A stretch of 64,000 nt of DNA from Nemopilema nomurai (Eukaryota > Cnidaria > Scyphozoa > Rhizostomeae > Rhizostomatidae), in contig ML133465.1 in NCBI GenBank assembly GCA_003864495.1, positions 1,301,163 to 1,365,162 of the forward strand, read 5' to 3'. The position numbers and the translations under genes were made by a program. A model generated the notes under the pieces. The model saw only the letters and a program-made list of their open reading frames with translations. It ran no database searches and was not told the origin of the DNA. Shown in pieces: positions 25,189-40,242 of this stretch; the first letter of the stretch is position 1, and the number at the start of each line of letters is the position of its first letter.

Positions 25189-28100
25189 TTAGGGCCAACA
25201 GAAATTTAGTCTTAGCTGCAAATAGGCACTTTCACAAGACTGCACCGTCATTCTAAGGGCAAGTTTTCTTAGAATTCTAAACAAAAATGGTTGCTTAAAA
25301 CTGCGCAAGACCTTGTTATCCGGCTGCTGCATCGACGGCATTCGGTACTTCAGAGCAAGGATCTGAAAAAAGAAAACAAAATAAACATGGACATCGAAAA
25401 CGAAAAACAAGGGGCATGCATCTCTACATAGTTCTGGACAATTGACGTTGGTCGACGCACTTTCAGGGTGCTTCATATGCGTGTTCGAGTTACTCCAGTG
25501 TTCCGAGTTATAAAAAGCATCATAACAAGATGAATCATATAGGCTATTGTCAAAGAGAGAAAGGAGATGACCGGCAGGGCATCAGATACGCAATAGGAAG
25601 AAGCTTTGTTGTTTAGTATTAATTGCGCGGTGAAAAGAAGCGTACGGATCGGTTTAGCCGGGGGTAGGGTGGGGGTGGTAATCGTGAGCATGGGCTCATC
25701 GATTGAAGACAGAACATCCCCAATAAGCACCAAGTCCAAGGCAACCATATAATGTAAATAATAACGAGGAAAGCCCAGAGATAAGGGTAAGGGCCGGGGT
25801 TAGCTTTTGACTAGCATGGTTGCGCAAAAGGGTTCATCTTTGCAACTATTTGAGGAGTAGGCCAAAATGGAAGTGACTCTGTAAACAAGGCATTTCGTAC
25901 ACTTTCTCACATCATCTTCACCAGCTATTCTCGGGTTGACGTCATCGTTTCTGTATCTCGCTATCTACGGCTCTTCCTCAAAAATGCGCATTAGAGTTGA
26001 ACTTTTTATTTTTAAATTAGTCTATGCTGAAAAAGTTCATGTTGTTTGAACACTTCGGTCGCGAGTTACTTTGTTTTGAATATTTAGATGTCTTCTTTAG
26101 ATTTTACTGCGATTTGCGGCTGTCACGAATGACGATTCAAAACTAGGATTTTAGGTATGTCTGAAAAAATTGAAGCCCGCTAGATTAAAAAACTCTAGAC
26201 ACCAATGACTACCAGCAGATATACACCGCTAACACGAGAGATGTCCTTAAAAAACACTTGATGCCCAACTAAAATACCCACTGAAGCCAAAATTGCTTCA
26301 CTACAACAAAATCGATGCAAATAAGGTATCCGTCTTCGCATGTTCACGTAAACTCCCAATGCTGTGCTTTAGAGAAAAGATGGATCACATTTGAGAAATA
26401 TGACGCAAATGGAAACAGTCGTTCAGTGTAGTAATCAATTTTTGTAAGCTGATCTATAGTGGTAAGTAGGGGAAAGAGCGAAAATTTGGAGGATTTGAGC
26501 CTCACCTTGAATTCCCGCGGAAGAAAAGCATCTGGCTTCCATACAACCCCAATTACAGTAGATCCGTGTTCGTCATAGAAAAACCACGCGATTTCTGAGA
26601 ACGCACTCTGCAACAAAAAATTTCTATCAACGAGGAGCAACTATGATTTGAAATTACATGCATGAGATCAAAGTTACTGGGTGCAAGGCATGACCAGAAA
26701 ATATGAGATACAACGATAAAGCATGTCAGGAGAGACTCCAACTTCCCATGGAGACGTAGCATATACCTTTAGCAGTCTTGGAACAAAATACGAAAATAAA
26801 CAAAGCAAGCAAGCATGTCTTTTTCGAAACGTTGTCAAATTGCATGATTATCATATGTCTAGTGCTTTCAAACTCAGCTCAGAAAGTTATTCCTGCATTA
26901 ACGAACATTATTATCGGGGGAAAAGGGTGACTGAGGAGTTTAGCTAATGGGGCTGTGAAAGACTTTTCTGGAGAATATAGAAAGGTGCAACGAAATCGCA
27001 GCATAGATCTTGGTTTAAACAATGAGTGCAGAGAGCAGCGTTTCACGAGTTATCATTAGAAGATTTCTTAGTGGATACCAACACAAGTTAAATGTACAGA
27101 AATTAAGAAAATGCAAATGTGCGATTCAAAATACAAATGTTCCCAATATAATTTACATACAGAATTTCTTCCCTATGTGGATAAGGAGCAGAGGAACGTT
27201 ACATGAATGATCGACAGCTACGCACCTAGGCGTGTAAAATTCGAATAAACATGGTGCAACATTTACAAAACAAAGATCTTCAAATAAAAAACAGCATGGG
27301 CACAAGTCAAAGAGGTCTGGTACTGTTGATGACGTAATAACCGACCCACCTTTAACTCTTTAAGATAAATCATGGCAGGATCGAAATTCACGACTGGGAG
27401 CGTTTTATGTACGGTTGCTTTCTGCTTGGGCGGTCTTAGCCTGACACTCGTATCGACTGCTTGATAATGCCGTGGCAGCCGATTTGGATCCAGTTGAATG
27501 ATTACGTCATAGTCATCAAGAGGCGGGCGGAATATTTGCTGCAGAGGAATGAGAATTTCAAAGCAACTTGATGAACACGAGGGCTTGGAACGAACTCTAG
27601 CCAAGGCGAGAGATGAGCATTGCGCAAGTAAAGAAAAGAAACACGCATTGGTACTTCATACATCGGATGGCTTGCATAATTACATTCAAAAATAGTTTGC
27701 GATACTTAAAATGCAGTTTCTTCGAAATGAAACTCTATTACCCAAATGCTTGTTGTGTTCACATCAAAAAGCAACAAATTAGAAATTATGAAAATGTTTT
27801 CCAAATGTTTATTGATTATGATTCAAATTAGAACATTCAACAACATTTTATGGCCTTCTTTATTTAATATCATACATGACCACCCCCTAGAAATGGCAAA
27901 AAGTGACAACCTTCGGAATTCCTTGGTGCTGCAGTTCACGTGCTAAAACCTCTCTGGAGACTTTTGCTAATGCAATAAAGCGGGACAGGGCCTTGAAGAA
28001 AAAATTGTTGTTTATTGGAATTGTGCAGCGTTGAATGTTTGTTTGCGAGTTAAAAAACTACAAAGAGCTGCAGAAAGTTTTATAGAAAAATATTGAGCTT

Positions 28101-31100
28101 CTAAATGTGTTAAAACGATACAAGGCATACGGTAGATTTTTACAGAACCGATAACAAATATGAGCAAATCTAAGAAACTGGATGAAAAAATGGAAACAGT
28201 AGCATTCACAAAAGAGTTTAAATGAAACAAATGGAAAAGGAAGAAACAGAAATGAAATAGAAATAAGGTTAAAATGATGTATTAATGAAAGTTTCTTGTA
28301 AGAATAGTGAACTACAACATTCTTAGTAACCTTTGAATCTAGTTTTGCAAGAAAGCAAAAATCACGATACCGGTTTAATGATTGACTCTCTAGTCCAAAT
28401 GGAATTCTCTTTGTCGTAAGACGTGGATATGAACATAGAAGGCAGCTGTTGCCTTTGGGCTGTGAAATGGTCCCGAATCTCGCCATGATCTTCGGCTGTA
28501 AGAGATTAAGATTCAGATGCAAATGACAGAAGAACAGTGCTTTGACTTAGCGGCCAATTCACGCTCCTAATTCCAGGTAGAAACATGCTTGCCGATTAAA
28601 GGAACCTCGCTTTACAAGAATTGACCCGTGCCAATTATCAAATAAAAATAATTAAAGCTGATAAATGAACCATTTCTTTCCCAAGGAGCTCCATTTTGTC
28701 GCCGCTGAAGGACTTGACAGATGTGAACATTCCCCAGCATCCGTCAAAGATGTTCTACACAATTAACGGATTTCGAAAGCTAGAGGTCGTAGAAACACTT
28801 TCGTAACCTCTCCACATCAGGAACATAATTAGAACTCTTGATAATTACAATGATAACAAATTTGTCTCAACAAATACCCAAAGACCTCGTGAACTAGGTT
28901 TTCCTGGCACGATGCCTGATTTTTGAGGGGCTAAACAGCTGAGGGGTGTTTATAAAATATCTGCAAGTCACTACAAGACCTGCGTCAACAATCCAGAACA
29001 CATTGTTCAAAAATAAAGAGCACATTATAGTGTTAATACATGGTAAAAATATTGGCACAAATATTGAGAATTAGCACAAGGTTTATCAAAGAATGGGGAT
29101 TAATTTAAAGCTCAACTATTATGTGGGTGTTTGTTAAAGTGGAGTTTTTCGAAGGGATCCATGCAAACAATGAGGGCACATTGATAAAAACTTTCGAGGT
29201 AACAAGAGGTTGGAAACCTTTCAATTATCTCAATTTAGCAATAATAGGGCCCGAGCAATATTGCGATCTGGCTTGATATTGTAAAGGAGTGTCTAATTGG
29301 GAAGGCCAGCATCATAAAGATTGATTTACCTGTGATTGTTTCATTCAAGTCGACGATCAAAGGCTCATTCTGCCAGTCCTGGGTGGCAACAGTCGTCAGA
29401 AATCGAAGAAATCCACTCAAGTGGCAGCTAAGAGAAAAACATGAATTGGAAAACCATGCAAGTGTGCAGAACGAAAATTGACCCTTGACCTAACCTAACC
29501 TCTGACATGACATATGTCATTGCCCATCTTACTGCTATCTGATGTTGGTTGTGCGCATAGCCTATAAGATTAGAAAGGAACAGAAATACCCCCTTCTTTA
29601 TGTCAGAAAACGGCATTCACAACAAACTTTAGGGAAAACCAGCCACAACAAGCATTAAACAAGACAAATATATCGCTACAACACTATTTCATCTAAGAAA
29701 ATCAAACTTCAAGTTCATTGAATGAAAAAACGATGAAAAATGATCATGAAAAATGGTCAGTAGTGAGACTAGTCAGACCGCTACTAGGGCAATGTCAACC
29801 AGCAGATAGTATAGAAGCTACTAAAGGTAAAAGGCAAATCTATGATAACAAGGAGATGGAAGAGCAGTACCTTGGCGGCTTATGGGGCATCGGGTTGAGA
29901 AAAATTGATGCCACGATCAACTCAACCGCTTCACTGGTGACGTAGCTACTAAGCATTTGTGACGACACCCATCTCAAAGCCAGTCTTGACGTCATTGAGA
30001 AGGCGCTGAATTTCTTGCTTAAGCTGAAATTCGAATAAAAGATACATGCAGCCTGTCCTGCAACAAAACGTCGACTGAGGCCTTGTTTAAAAAAGAGGGT
30101 GCTTAAAGCAGCAGTGAGCAGTTCGTAGGTTGCACAGCATACCTAGGGGTCATTTTATCTTCATACGCTTCAGGCGATAAAGGCCTAGCCTTTGTCTTTA
30201 GTACTGCGTACAAGCCATAACAGAGGGCTGGGTGAATTCTGCATGAAGTCTGAGCTCACAAAACCTGGGCTCAGAATCATTAGAACAAGTGTCATGCTGT
30301 CACGACCCAAATAGAACGAATAGCATTGCTAGTGATTGGCAGAAAAATGATTAAAACTTTATCCAAGGACATTGGTGAAGACACATTGCACTAGGACAAC
30401 TTTGATAGTTCCTTCTGCGTACAACAAGGTGAAAGGCCAAGACATGACAACATGGCAAATGCACATACGGTATCAGCAAAGAAATCCAATCAACTCAACT
30501 CGCTTAAACAGCATAAATATAGAAAGCCTCAATATAATTAAGGGGCCTGGGAACTAATCTACTACGTCATGGCTATCAACATATAAATAAAAACTGAGAA
30601 AAATTGTTTAAGGACGCTTTGTGGCAGCAATTACCTATGAATCATTGACGTGTGCAGTGGCCTCTTAACCATGTCGACATCCAGGGATCGAGCCACCTTG
30701 TCAAATTCTTTTCTTGACGAGCCTCCTTCGCTTTGTTTACAAAGCTGTATTTCACGTGGGTAGAAGATTCTGATTCGGAACACAAACCCATTCTACAAAG
30801 TGTACATATCATTTTAATCTAAATCGACTTATTCCTAAAACCATTAAAAAATTGCTGCAGAAAACTCAAACCTATTAACTTAAATACTAGCAATGCTCGA
30901 GTGTCAGGAAGTTGACTGTTTAGAGCTACGCAGCCAAAGTTGAAGAACGTTGAGTTACTCATCGACGATACTTGTCACTGAATTGTGATTTCCAATGGCA
31001 GCTCCTTCTGTAGCTTAGGACCCAGAAACCGAATCAATAAATAGTGGAGGGTAAATATTCTCGGCAAGTTTTAATCATGACATGACTCTCTTTTCAGACG

Positions 31101-34100
31101 AAATTGAGTATTTGAAGATTATTGAAAGTGAAACTTTTCAAAAAGTTTTTAAATATTTCAGGTTTTCATTCATTATCAATTCATAATGATTAATCCTTAA
31201 AACTAGAATATAAAATCTTGATGCTATAAAGAGACAATTAAGGAGCTTATAAACCTTGCAAGAGAAATAAACAACAAGTAATTCCTTGCCCATCTACTCT
31301 CCATTTGAAAACAGGTATACAAAAATATAAATTGGTGGCAGTGGCAAATCAATTGCAGGCAACAGAAAACAAGGCATTCGAGCTTTGACAAAACACTTTT
31401 CCCCATCTTTCGTTTAAAGGGGACGTGTCTTTGATTGTCCGCCATTAATGGGAATATATTGTAATAGAGTACACAAAAATAATCACTGAAATAAAACGCA
31501 CCAATGAATACATAAAAAGTGCAGGGCTTTTTTAATAACTTTTATCTCTTTAGAATAAGAAAGCTCAGCAAATAATGTTAAAGAAACGAAAAGATGCAGG
31601 CCAACAGGTTTGAATGCTGAAGATCTTACATGCATCACGTCCACGAACTGGCTGTTTGCCTGCGCAGGTAGTGAATGTCTTGCCTGGAGGAGCGACGCGA
31701 GTTTTATGTAGAAGGCCGCTTTCACGTATCGAGTGGCCTCTGCATCGTCTGGCCATTTACCACTTCCTTCAAACTGCAAAACCACTGAAAAGCAAAAGGG
31801 TATTGCTTCATAAAAGAGACCTAATTCAAATCAAGCAGAAACCGTGATTCAATTCAATTGGTTCATAGATTAAATTAAATAAAAATGTCAAAATTGTGCT
31901 TGTTCCAGAATCTGCTTTATTCAAACTACAAGGATCCGATTTGTATCGATCCAATCCGATTTATTTACACTCCATACCTTCTATTGCGGGAGCCCAAAAT
32001 GTTTTGGAGTCCGTTGATGGCGCAGAGAATGATTTTGTCGGTTTATCTGATCGTGGTACTGGCCTTGGAGGAAAAACCTGCAAAAAACGTTGCAAAGAGA
32101 AATGAAGAAGAAAATTAATTGCTTATCTTCACAAACTGGACAGGGAATATTAAATAAATCACTGGAAACATTTCCCATTTGTTCATGTAAAACAATATCA
32201 ATAGCTCCATTTCTGTGCAGAGAAAGTCAGATGGCATAGTCAGGAGGGCCATAATATTATGACTCCAAATTTAATAACACTCAAGCTAAACGCAATTCAA
32301 TGCTAGATAGAAGTATTGAAAATAATTCGGTAATGAACTGTACCTCTGTCAATCTCGAGGGAGGCTGTGCCCCAAGAATTGACGTGACTTCTAGTGGAAG
32401 GTCGTCCAAGTTCCTGATAATTTTTCCCAATTCGTCCAGTGCATATACGATCTTCAGTGAATCTTCTTCACCAGTAGAGGTCGCCAAATGGGCGGCTTCT
32501 TGCTTGCCTTTGGGCGTGTCCGCGTCGCCAGAGACATAGTTCGGTCGAACAAGGGAGTCGAGTTGGTCCGCGAAATACTCCATCGCCAAAGGAGGAATCC
32601 TCCAGAATCTGGAAAGAAGCATTTGGTGTTGTTGTGGCTGTTCAGTAGAGATTTATAAGTTGCTTATCTGGCACAAATTCATTGTTGCTGCTACCATCAA
32701 ATCAACTTCAACCCAATTAAATCATTAAATCATTAAATCAATGCTGTTGAATCATTAAAAACACTGTCCTTGCAATCATCATACGTTAATAACCAGAGAC
32801 AATTTGGCTAATTATTGTGAGCCGATGTCATCTATTGAGTTATTGGTGATAAACGTATTAAGTTATTGGCAAGACAAGGCAGAATCGCGATACTTTTGAT
32901 TGGAACGAGATGAACCAAATGGAGTAAACAAACTGGATTCCACAGGACTAAACGGAAATTGTCAATTTACTTCTTCATCACTCATGGAAATACAGTTACA
33001 AAGGCAAACTCTTAAGCTAACTTTGAAAACAAAAGCTTTAGATGAACAAAAATGCGAGTAAAATGGGAAAACAGAATTAAAAATAATTTTGACGCACTAC
33101 CTAAGGATATCTTCCAAAGAAATACTCATTGTTATAATTGAAAAGTCACCAGGCATTCAAGAAGCTAAAGATGCAAAGGCAATAATTGGGAATGTTTTCG
33201 CGGACAGATATACGAGGAATATGATTAGTCTACCTTTGAAGCAAGTACTCCACAACTTGCTTGCAAACCAGCCTCTTTTCAGCTTTGTTTGTAGCCTCCC
33301 AAAGAACAGCCTCGTTTATGCTACCATCTTTAAACCTGCGAAGGTCTGACTTTTCTCCCCAAAAAGAACGAAATTCTGTGGCCTAAAACACAATTTTGAC
33401 TTGCCTAATCTGCGAAATTCCAAAATCCCAAAAATATTCATAGGTTATATTTAGGAACAAAAACAGGGAAGGAGAAATTATTCAAAAAAAGTTTTAAAGA
33501 GAATGTACATATCTATAAAAATCAAAACTTTCTAGCGAAACAAAATAACTTAAAGGCTCAAAACAAAACAAGCTATGCAAATATGATTTACGCTAACTCT
33601 TTTTAATATCATTTCCAACATGCTGAGCGAATTCAACAAAGTTATTTTGCAAAAATCACGCTTACATGGCGCCACAGCACGAAAACATTAATTCGATTAA
33701 GATTCGAATCGTACCGCAACCTTGCATGCGATTTCTTTTTTGGCATTCATCGCAATGAAGCGAAATACGTTCCCATTTAGCAACAAACATCCCTAAATCT
33801 TTAACAAAAAGAAAGAAGCTAAAACAGACTCTCCGATACCTTAGGGTCGTCTGCTGGTGGTCCAACGTCGATGATGCTTTCGGCGTGGTCCGGATTGATC
33901 AGCAGGCCTATGGTTGCATCAGATATGGATGACTGCGGAGGAGCGGTGTCAATAGACCACTAAAGAGGAAAAGCATAGCGGAGTGTTGAGTTTCTCATCT
34001 CATTAAACCCCCCTTCCATTAAAAGCACCCACTCTCTTACAGATATTCTCCTCAAACAAATTCATAGACCATAAAATCGTCCATCGCACCTATCTATTAG

Positions 34101-37100
34101 GCTTGGAATAGCAAAAGTTTTCCAAATTGTTAGGTCTTCTAAAAAGATTGATAAATTCTGATTCTTCAATAAACAGAAATAGCATAAGTCGTCTAAGTAG
34201 TGTTTCAGTGCCATCTGAACGAGAGAGGACAGTAAGGAAGTCTATTAGATGAAGCACTAGCAAACTTAGCGTCATGGTGTAACAAGACTACCTCCTGGGT
34301 GCATTGCTGTTTAATATGCAAATCGTGAATCCTATTGCCGAGGCCCTGCTGCAAGTTTGGAACAATGCTCTCCAGCACAATAGGCAACCAATCACCACCA
34401 GCATCGATCAATGCGGCTTTCAAAGCTTTCTTCTTCGACAACTGTTGGAGTGCACTTGCATCCGGGAACCTACAATGAAATGCAACCCAGCTAGGATCAA
34501 CCAGACGAACTGGAAAACTGGTGGATGACGTCACATTAAGGATACCATCATATAAAGCAACAGGTCCAGAAGTTCTATGGTTTTATTGGTTTTATAGAAG
34601 ACAACCAACATGGTCTCAGTTACAGCCAATGTCACAAAAGGATATATTTGGAAATGTGTTGTAGACCTGTAATCTACATGCCAAATTGTACAGTTTTGTT
34701 GCATACAAGGAATGCGAAGAACTGAAATGGTAGCTTTCTAAATGGCACTCCTTGGCAAATCTGTTGAGAAATCTGTCACTAATGACCAATTGGTTCTATG
34801 AAAGAGCACCGAGCAAGAGGACAAACCTGAACCAGTGATCATACAACTCTTCGAATGTTGTGCGTCTCATGAACAGTGAATCAAAATGATTGACTATCCT
34901 GTCCTGCAATGCTTCGATGGCAAGTTTCGCATGAAATTGCAGCTGTAGAAAGGAAAACAATATCAGCAAAGATAAATAAAACATTAAAAGGGATGATAGA
35001 AAATACAGTTTGACATAAAACATTGACAAAGCACGCAAGTTTCAATAAAAAATCATAAGGCATGCAACTCTAGTTAATGAAAATAAATTACGACTAAACA
35101 ATACAATAAAATATTGGACTTACAAGGCGGAAGGTCGACTTTCTCATGTTTGAGCAGAAATTTAGGTACCCAGATGGATCGACAAAAACGACGTCAGAAA
35201 CAGAATGAAAATCTGCCAAGTCTGGCTGCAATCAACGAATAAACAGATAAAATATCAAAGTGAAATAAAATAAAGATATGTGAAAGGAATCATTGGATGC
35301 TAGGTCCTACAACTATTATTATTGCCATTTCAACAACCAGAATAAGATTATTAATATTCTTTTATTAATATACTAGAAGAAATCAACCAAAATATCATCA
35401 AAATAGTTGTGATGAAGCAAGCTATTAAAAAACATGAACCTTAAACCACATTAGTTAATAATCAATATATACAGGCATGAAAACCGGCTGTCAAAGGTCA
35501 CAAAGGTGAGAGCTAAAACTGACCTACGCATAAGCAAAATGACCTATGACCTATGTCAGACTCAAATATCTGTTCTTCGTTGTACTCAGCTGATTGTACG
35601 TAAAATGGGCAGTAAATATTGCATATTGAAATCAATATCTATTTCCATTAAAAATGTAACTTAAACAGTATTGTTCCCATAACCTATATACATTACAGAC
35701 TTGCTTTGCAAGCGAGGTACTTCAATCCCTACTTAAGTTTCCGTTATTTCTAAACTTGTGAATCAGATTGATTGAATATTGGCAGAAGATACAACATACC
35801 AACGATTTGTCATCATCTGCCAGGGTGATTCCTTTGCTTATCCAATCACATGTGGCTATGAGAAGAGTAAAATATTGAAAAAACGAAACATTAAATTCCT
35901 AAAAAGATATGCAAAGGAGATTAATAAAAAGTGATACACATGGTATCAGCAACAGTTAGAGCGAGAAGGAGATATGGAGAGGAAAACTTGACAACAGTCC
36001 AGATGTAATGATGAAACCAAAACTGGAACAATAGAACTTTTCTTATTCGCAGGTTTGTTTAAAAGTTTAGCCTGTTGTATTTTTAACGCACTGTTGCAGT
36101 TAAAGTTTCTTGAACATCGAGGAACTGTGATTTAAATGTCACATCAGGGCCTAAGCCACGAATTGAAGTGAGATTAGATCAATGCTGAAAGGCTGCATTA
36201 TGTTGTGGCTACATTGGCCAGAAGTATATCCTGATTATGGCAATAAAATTAGGTGTTTGTAGTTTGTAGTATCGACATGTATTATCGCCAACCTGAAAGA
36301 TGACTATGTTACGCTGGTCAGATATCGCAACAGTGCAATGGAAAGTGAAAGCGACAGTCCATGGCACATCTACAGCTATTTAGAACAAAAACAATGCCTT
36401 GCTTCAGGCTTACCAAGGTATTGCAAGGCAACTCTAAATATCTGCAGTGCACTCATGTGAGGTGATATTTTCTTTCTTTTCAGGAGATATGCCAGCAGCA
36501 TGGACATTTGAAACCCATTAAAGCAGCTTTCTCCCTGCAAAGAAAGGTGTGGCATTGGTTATAAAAAACGGGGACAAAACTTCAAAAGTACTTTGAAAAT
36601 ACCTTGAAGAAAAAAGGAAAGGCATAAAATAACATCCAAAAACTTAGCAAATACACTTACCATGCTATAAAAACCAGCACAAAATAAAATCAAATTTCAA
36701 TTCAGAATCTATCATATGATATTAAATAAGGGACAATATTTAAGTACTCTCCAAAAAATGTGAATTATTGTGTTAATATTCATGTCTTTGTGAGACATTA
36801 GTTAACTGCTACAAAACTAAAAAACTTGCATACTGTGCAGTTGCATACCAACAGTAAAAAAATCATACTTCAAGCATTCCTTTAACATACAATACCTCAG
36901 TAAGCCCACGTTGTTTCAGCCACACCTTTAACAATGGGATAGCATCTTTCAAGCCCTCACAACTAGTGACAGCCTCATAGAGTGTTGTAAGGTGTTTCTC
37001 GTAGAGCATATCACAAAGAATGCCTGCATTGTATCTTGGAGTTGGAAAGCCTACAAAATAGAAGAGGAAAACAAACTGCTACTGGGCTGTATTTGTGTAC

Positions 37101-40100
37101 CTTTACTAAATCAACACAAAATGTTCTCAGAATGGCTTCAATTTAAGCAACCTCCAAAATATCTTGGATAAATATGTAGGAACTTGCAGTGCCCCAAAAA
37201 GGTCTTCTTTGAGTGCCTGCAGATCTCTCCAGCACATAAAAACCAAACAGGAAAAAAGAAAAGATTTCCAAGCAAAGCAGTCAGAAAATAGAATAAGTAT
37301 CAGGACAGACAAAAAACAAGGCATAATGATAAATAAAAACAAGGAAAGTGAAAGTACCAAAGTCAGCATTAGAATCCTCCACCTGCATTCCATCATACCA
37401 ACTTAACCTGATATTGTTCTTCAATGGACCAAATCTGGATAACTTGAATATATTTTCAGGCAACATTGGATGGATTTTTATGGTATACTTTTTGCCAATC
37501 TTACCTGCATAGAATAAATCAGGTCAATTGACAAGATCAAATGCATCTGCTTAAAGGTTAATCTTTATATATTAAATTCAAATAGGAATATAATCATTAT
37601 GTAAATATAAAAAACTTCATAATTTCCTTAAAATATAGATATTACAATAGACATAAAAAAGCATATGAAAACTCATGCTTGATCTATCATAAAAAAATTT
37701 GAGAGCCACAATAGGTTCTTTGAACATACAAACCTGTTGGCTTAATAAGAAGAACTGGCTTGAAAGGTTGATTTTGCATTCTACTGTAAGAGATACCATC
37801 AACTGCACTCCATTTCTTTAAATTTGATGCAAGAAAAGCCAAATACATAGCTCTCTTTGTATGGTAACGAAAATTCAAGTTGTCTTTGGCTTGAATGGCT
37901 TCCTAAGGAATAAACTCAAGAAATATAAACAGTTCCTTTCAACCACTGATAAATTTCTAATATAAACCACAGAAATAAAATTTTGTTCAGGTTGGCAATC
38001 ATTTGAGCCAATAAGAATCATATGAAAAACTTGTCATGATAAAGTATCCTATTATGAGTGTTTCCATTTCAATCATTCTAGAAACTGGGATTAGTTAAGG
38101 TGAACATAAGTTATACCTCTGGCATCCCAACACCTATATCTATTGTACAATTTGGCTTTGTGCTGGTTTTTAGCAAATAGCTGCCAATCACTTTGATGCA
38201 GGATGGCTTTCCAAACTGAATTTTTCCCTTCATGACCTTTGCTGGGAGCTCTGGCATGGGGATTTTAACATCTTTAGGTATGCAGGAATCATCACATATC
38301 TAAAGAAAAAAAACAAATTCACTTGGAATATCAAGTTAAAATGTGTACATAAACCTTAATATCTACGCAAAAATTAAATTTTGCTTTTCAAGTATATAAG
38401 TTATTTAGCCCTGTTCAGAAAACAACTTTATGACTATCTTTGCACTTTTAACAAAAATCTGTGGATTCTCAAATGGTAGCTCTTAGATTTATCTGTAAAT
38501 TATAAAGGTAATAATCTTCATTATATTTAGGCATACTTGCTGTTCCAATTCATAGCTTGAAATTACCTAAGCTTTTGGATTCAGAATGTTGGAAAAGCAG
38601 ACAAAAACCAAGTTTTTCAAACGTTTCTCAAAACAATTAAAATAATAAAACTTAATTCCAAAAAAGTGCTCAATCAATTGGCACTGAATGGTGAAGTCTC
38701 TAAGTGATGATACATCAAAAAATTAAAACTTGCATTTCAGATACATGGATGTTTCTCTGATAAAACTACTTTAACAAACTCATATAATTTAATTCAGAAT
38801 GTTTAACTCACATCAATCTTCTTTGTTGATTCAAGATCATTCAAGAACTTGTGCAGTGAATGAAGAAACTCTTCAACAGCGGAACTCTTTTTATCATCAG
38901 TCATCTTTACTTCTTCAAGAAGGTAGGATATCTAAAAACAAAGGTCTTTGAAGGTGCCAAAGTACTTCTAATGAATTACCTAAAGATGTTTTGTCTGTTC
39001 TATAATATGTACACTTCAATTTGTATCTTAGCTCAAAGCTCTATGGAAAAAAGTTTGGTTAAGGTGTGAGTGGATTTGGGTATGACACAGCCAATTATGA
39101 ACTCTTTATCACATACTCTTATGTGGTTGTTGATCGGCCACTGGCTATTTATATTGTCAGCCTTTTATTATGTTCCAATGCTTTCCTAATACAAACAGGG
39201 TCAACCCAAAAACTAAATTAAGTATGAAAAGTTTTGCTATGCTATTTCATGCCTATTAAAAGTTTGGTCCAATTTTTTAAATGCATGATGAAAGTATATA
39301 ACTTGAAGCAGACAATCAAAATAGAAAGTACATACCTGCATTCTGAATATATTGTTTTTATAAAGATCTTCAGTTTCCTTCAAGTCATTCAATTCCTCAC
39401 TTGTTGGTGGTCGATACAAACTGTGATGAAATCTATCCCTCTCCTCTTTGCTAGTAACAGTCAATTCTTCTGATTTTGCCTTCTGTTAAAAAAATGCAAC
39501 AATATTGGAACAAGGAACAAATATTGGAACAAATTATGCTGCAAATCATCAGTCCTAAAAGAATCTTTAACTGGACATTGCTATAGCATTTTGCTCGAAT
39601 GTTTTATTTGCTCAAATATGTCCATCAACAAAACTGTGTCTGTAATCATGGAGTTTTTCAGCTTAAATTTACTTTTCCTTGGAAGAAATCAGTGCATGGA
39701 ATGATTCAGACGGAGGCACTTGCTACATCCTCTAAAATTTCAAACTCTGATATAGTTGACTGTAACAGTTGTATAATCTAAGACATTTTAATCAAAGATT
39801 TTATAAGCCTTTTTCAATGCTGTATCAACTTTGCCATTGAAATGCTAGATATATAACAATAAGTTATACATTTGCAGGTATTAAATACATTCATTGTTAA
39901 ATAAAAAACAATAATTTGGCTGTTCCTGATGCCGGCGATCCGAGATAATGTTCAGAAATACTACAGCGATGTACAAAGCATATTTAATAATTATGAAGTG
40001 ATAATCAGTCACGTAATAAGTATCTTCGTTGGCGACAAGATTCGATTAATATCTTTCTTACTCAAATTTTGTTGAAATTCTAACCAAATTTGGAGATGCA

Positions 40101-40242
40101 AAAACTATTTTGCATCTTCAAAAACTGATCTACTGACCTTTTCTGGCACCACTCTCTTCAAATTTAGACTATCATTCTCATCCCTCTTTTCAATGGTAGT
40201 TTCTCCGTCATCATTCTGTTTTCTTTTTAGTTTTTTCGCCAT
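25189..40242 (-). CDS. NOL6: NOL6/Nrap (Utp22 family), SSU-processome protein
   Basis: Twenty-five minus-strand exons join in consistent phase to 1155 residues (human 1146): 40242-40138, 39482-39336, 38931-38812, 38299-38117, 37902-37734, 37504-37358, 37050-36896, 36534-36414, 35855-35800, 35225-35124, 34942-34827, 34469-34292, 33959-33840, 33382-33234, 32608-32344, 32077-31978, 31784-31630, 30792-30635, 30023-29871, 29427-29330, 28495-28371, 27991-27911, 27538-27350, 26607-26506, 25362-25189. The basic start MAKKLKRKQ fits a nucleolar protein. Diagnostic blocks: IKVIGSYLLKTS, LKDAIPLLKVWLKQRG, FWGEKSDLRRFKDG, FEGSGKWPDDAEA, IFRPPLDDYDVIIQLDP, WFFYDEHGSTVIGVVWKP. Family knowledge: a nucleotidyltransferase-fold scaffold that binds pre-rRNA in the UtpC part of the SSU processome. 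The last exon is weakly conserved (only FRIL aligns well) and is the least certain; the exon 22 donor, GTTGTC, is also poor. Confidence 0.93.
32717..32739. repeat. short ATCATTAA tandem repeat
   Basis: An 8-bp AT-rich unit repeats about three times in NOL6 intron 14. It is low-complexity sequence with no visible function. Confidence 0.5.

Noticed and set aside
25473..25748. 91-codon minus-strand frame
   Set aside because: It falls in the last NOL6 intron with no phase-compatible splice sites or family resemblance.
29487..29500. Telomere-like CCTAACCTAACC run
   Set aside because: Only about two units, inside a NOL6 intron; chance occurrence.
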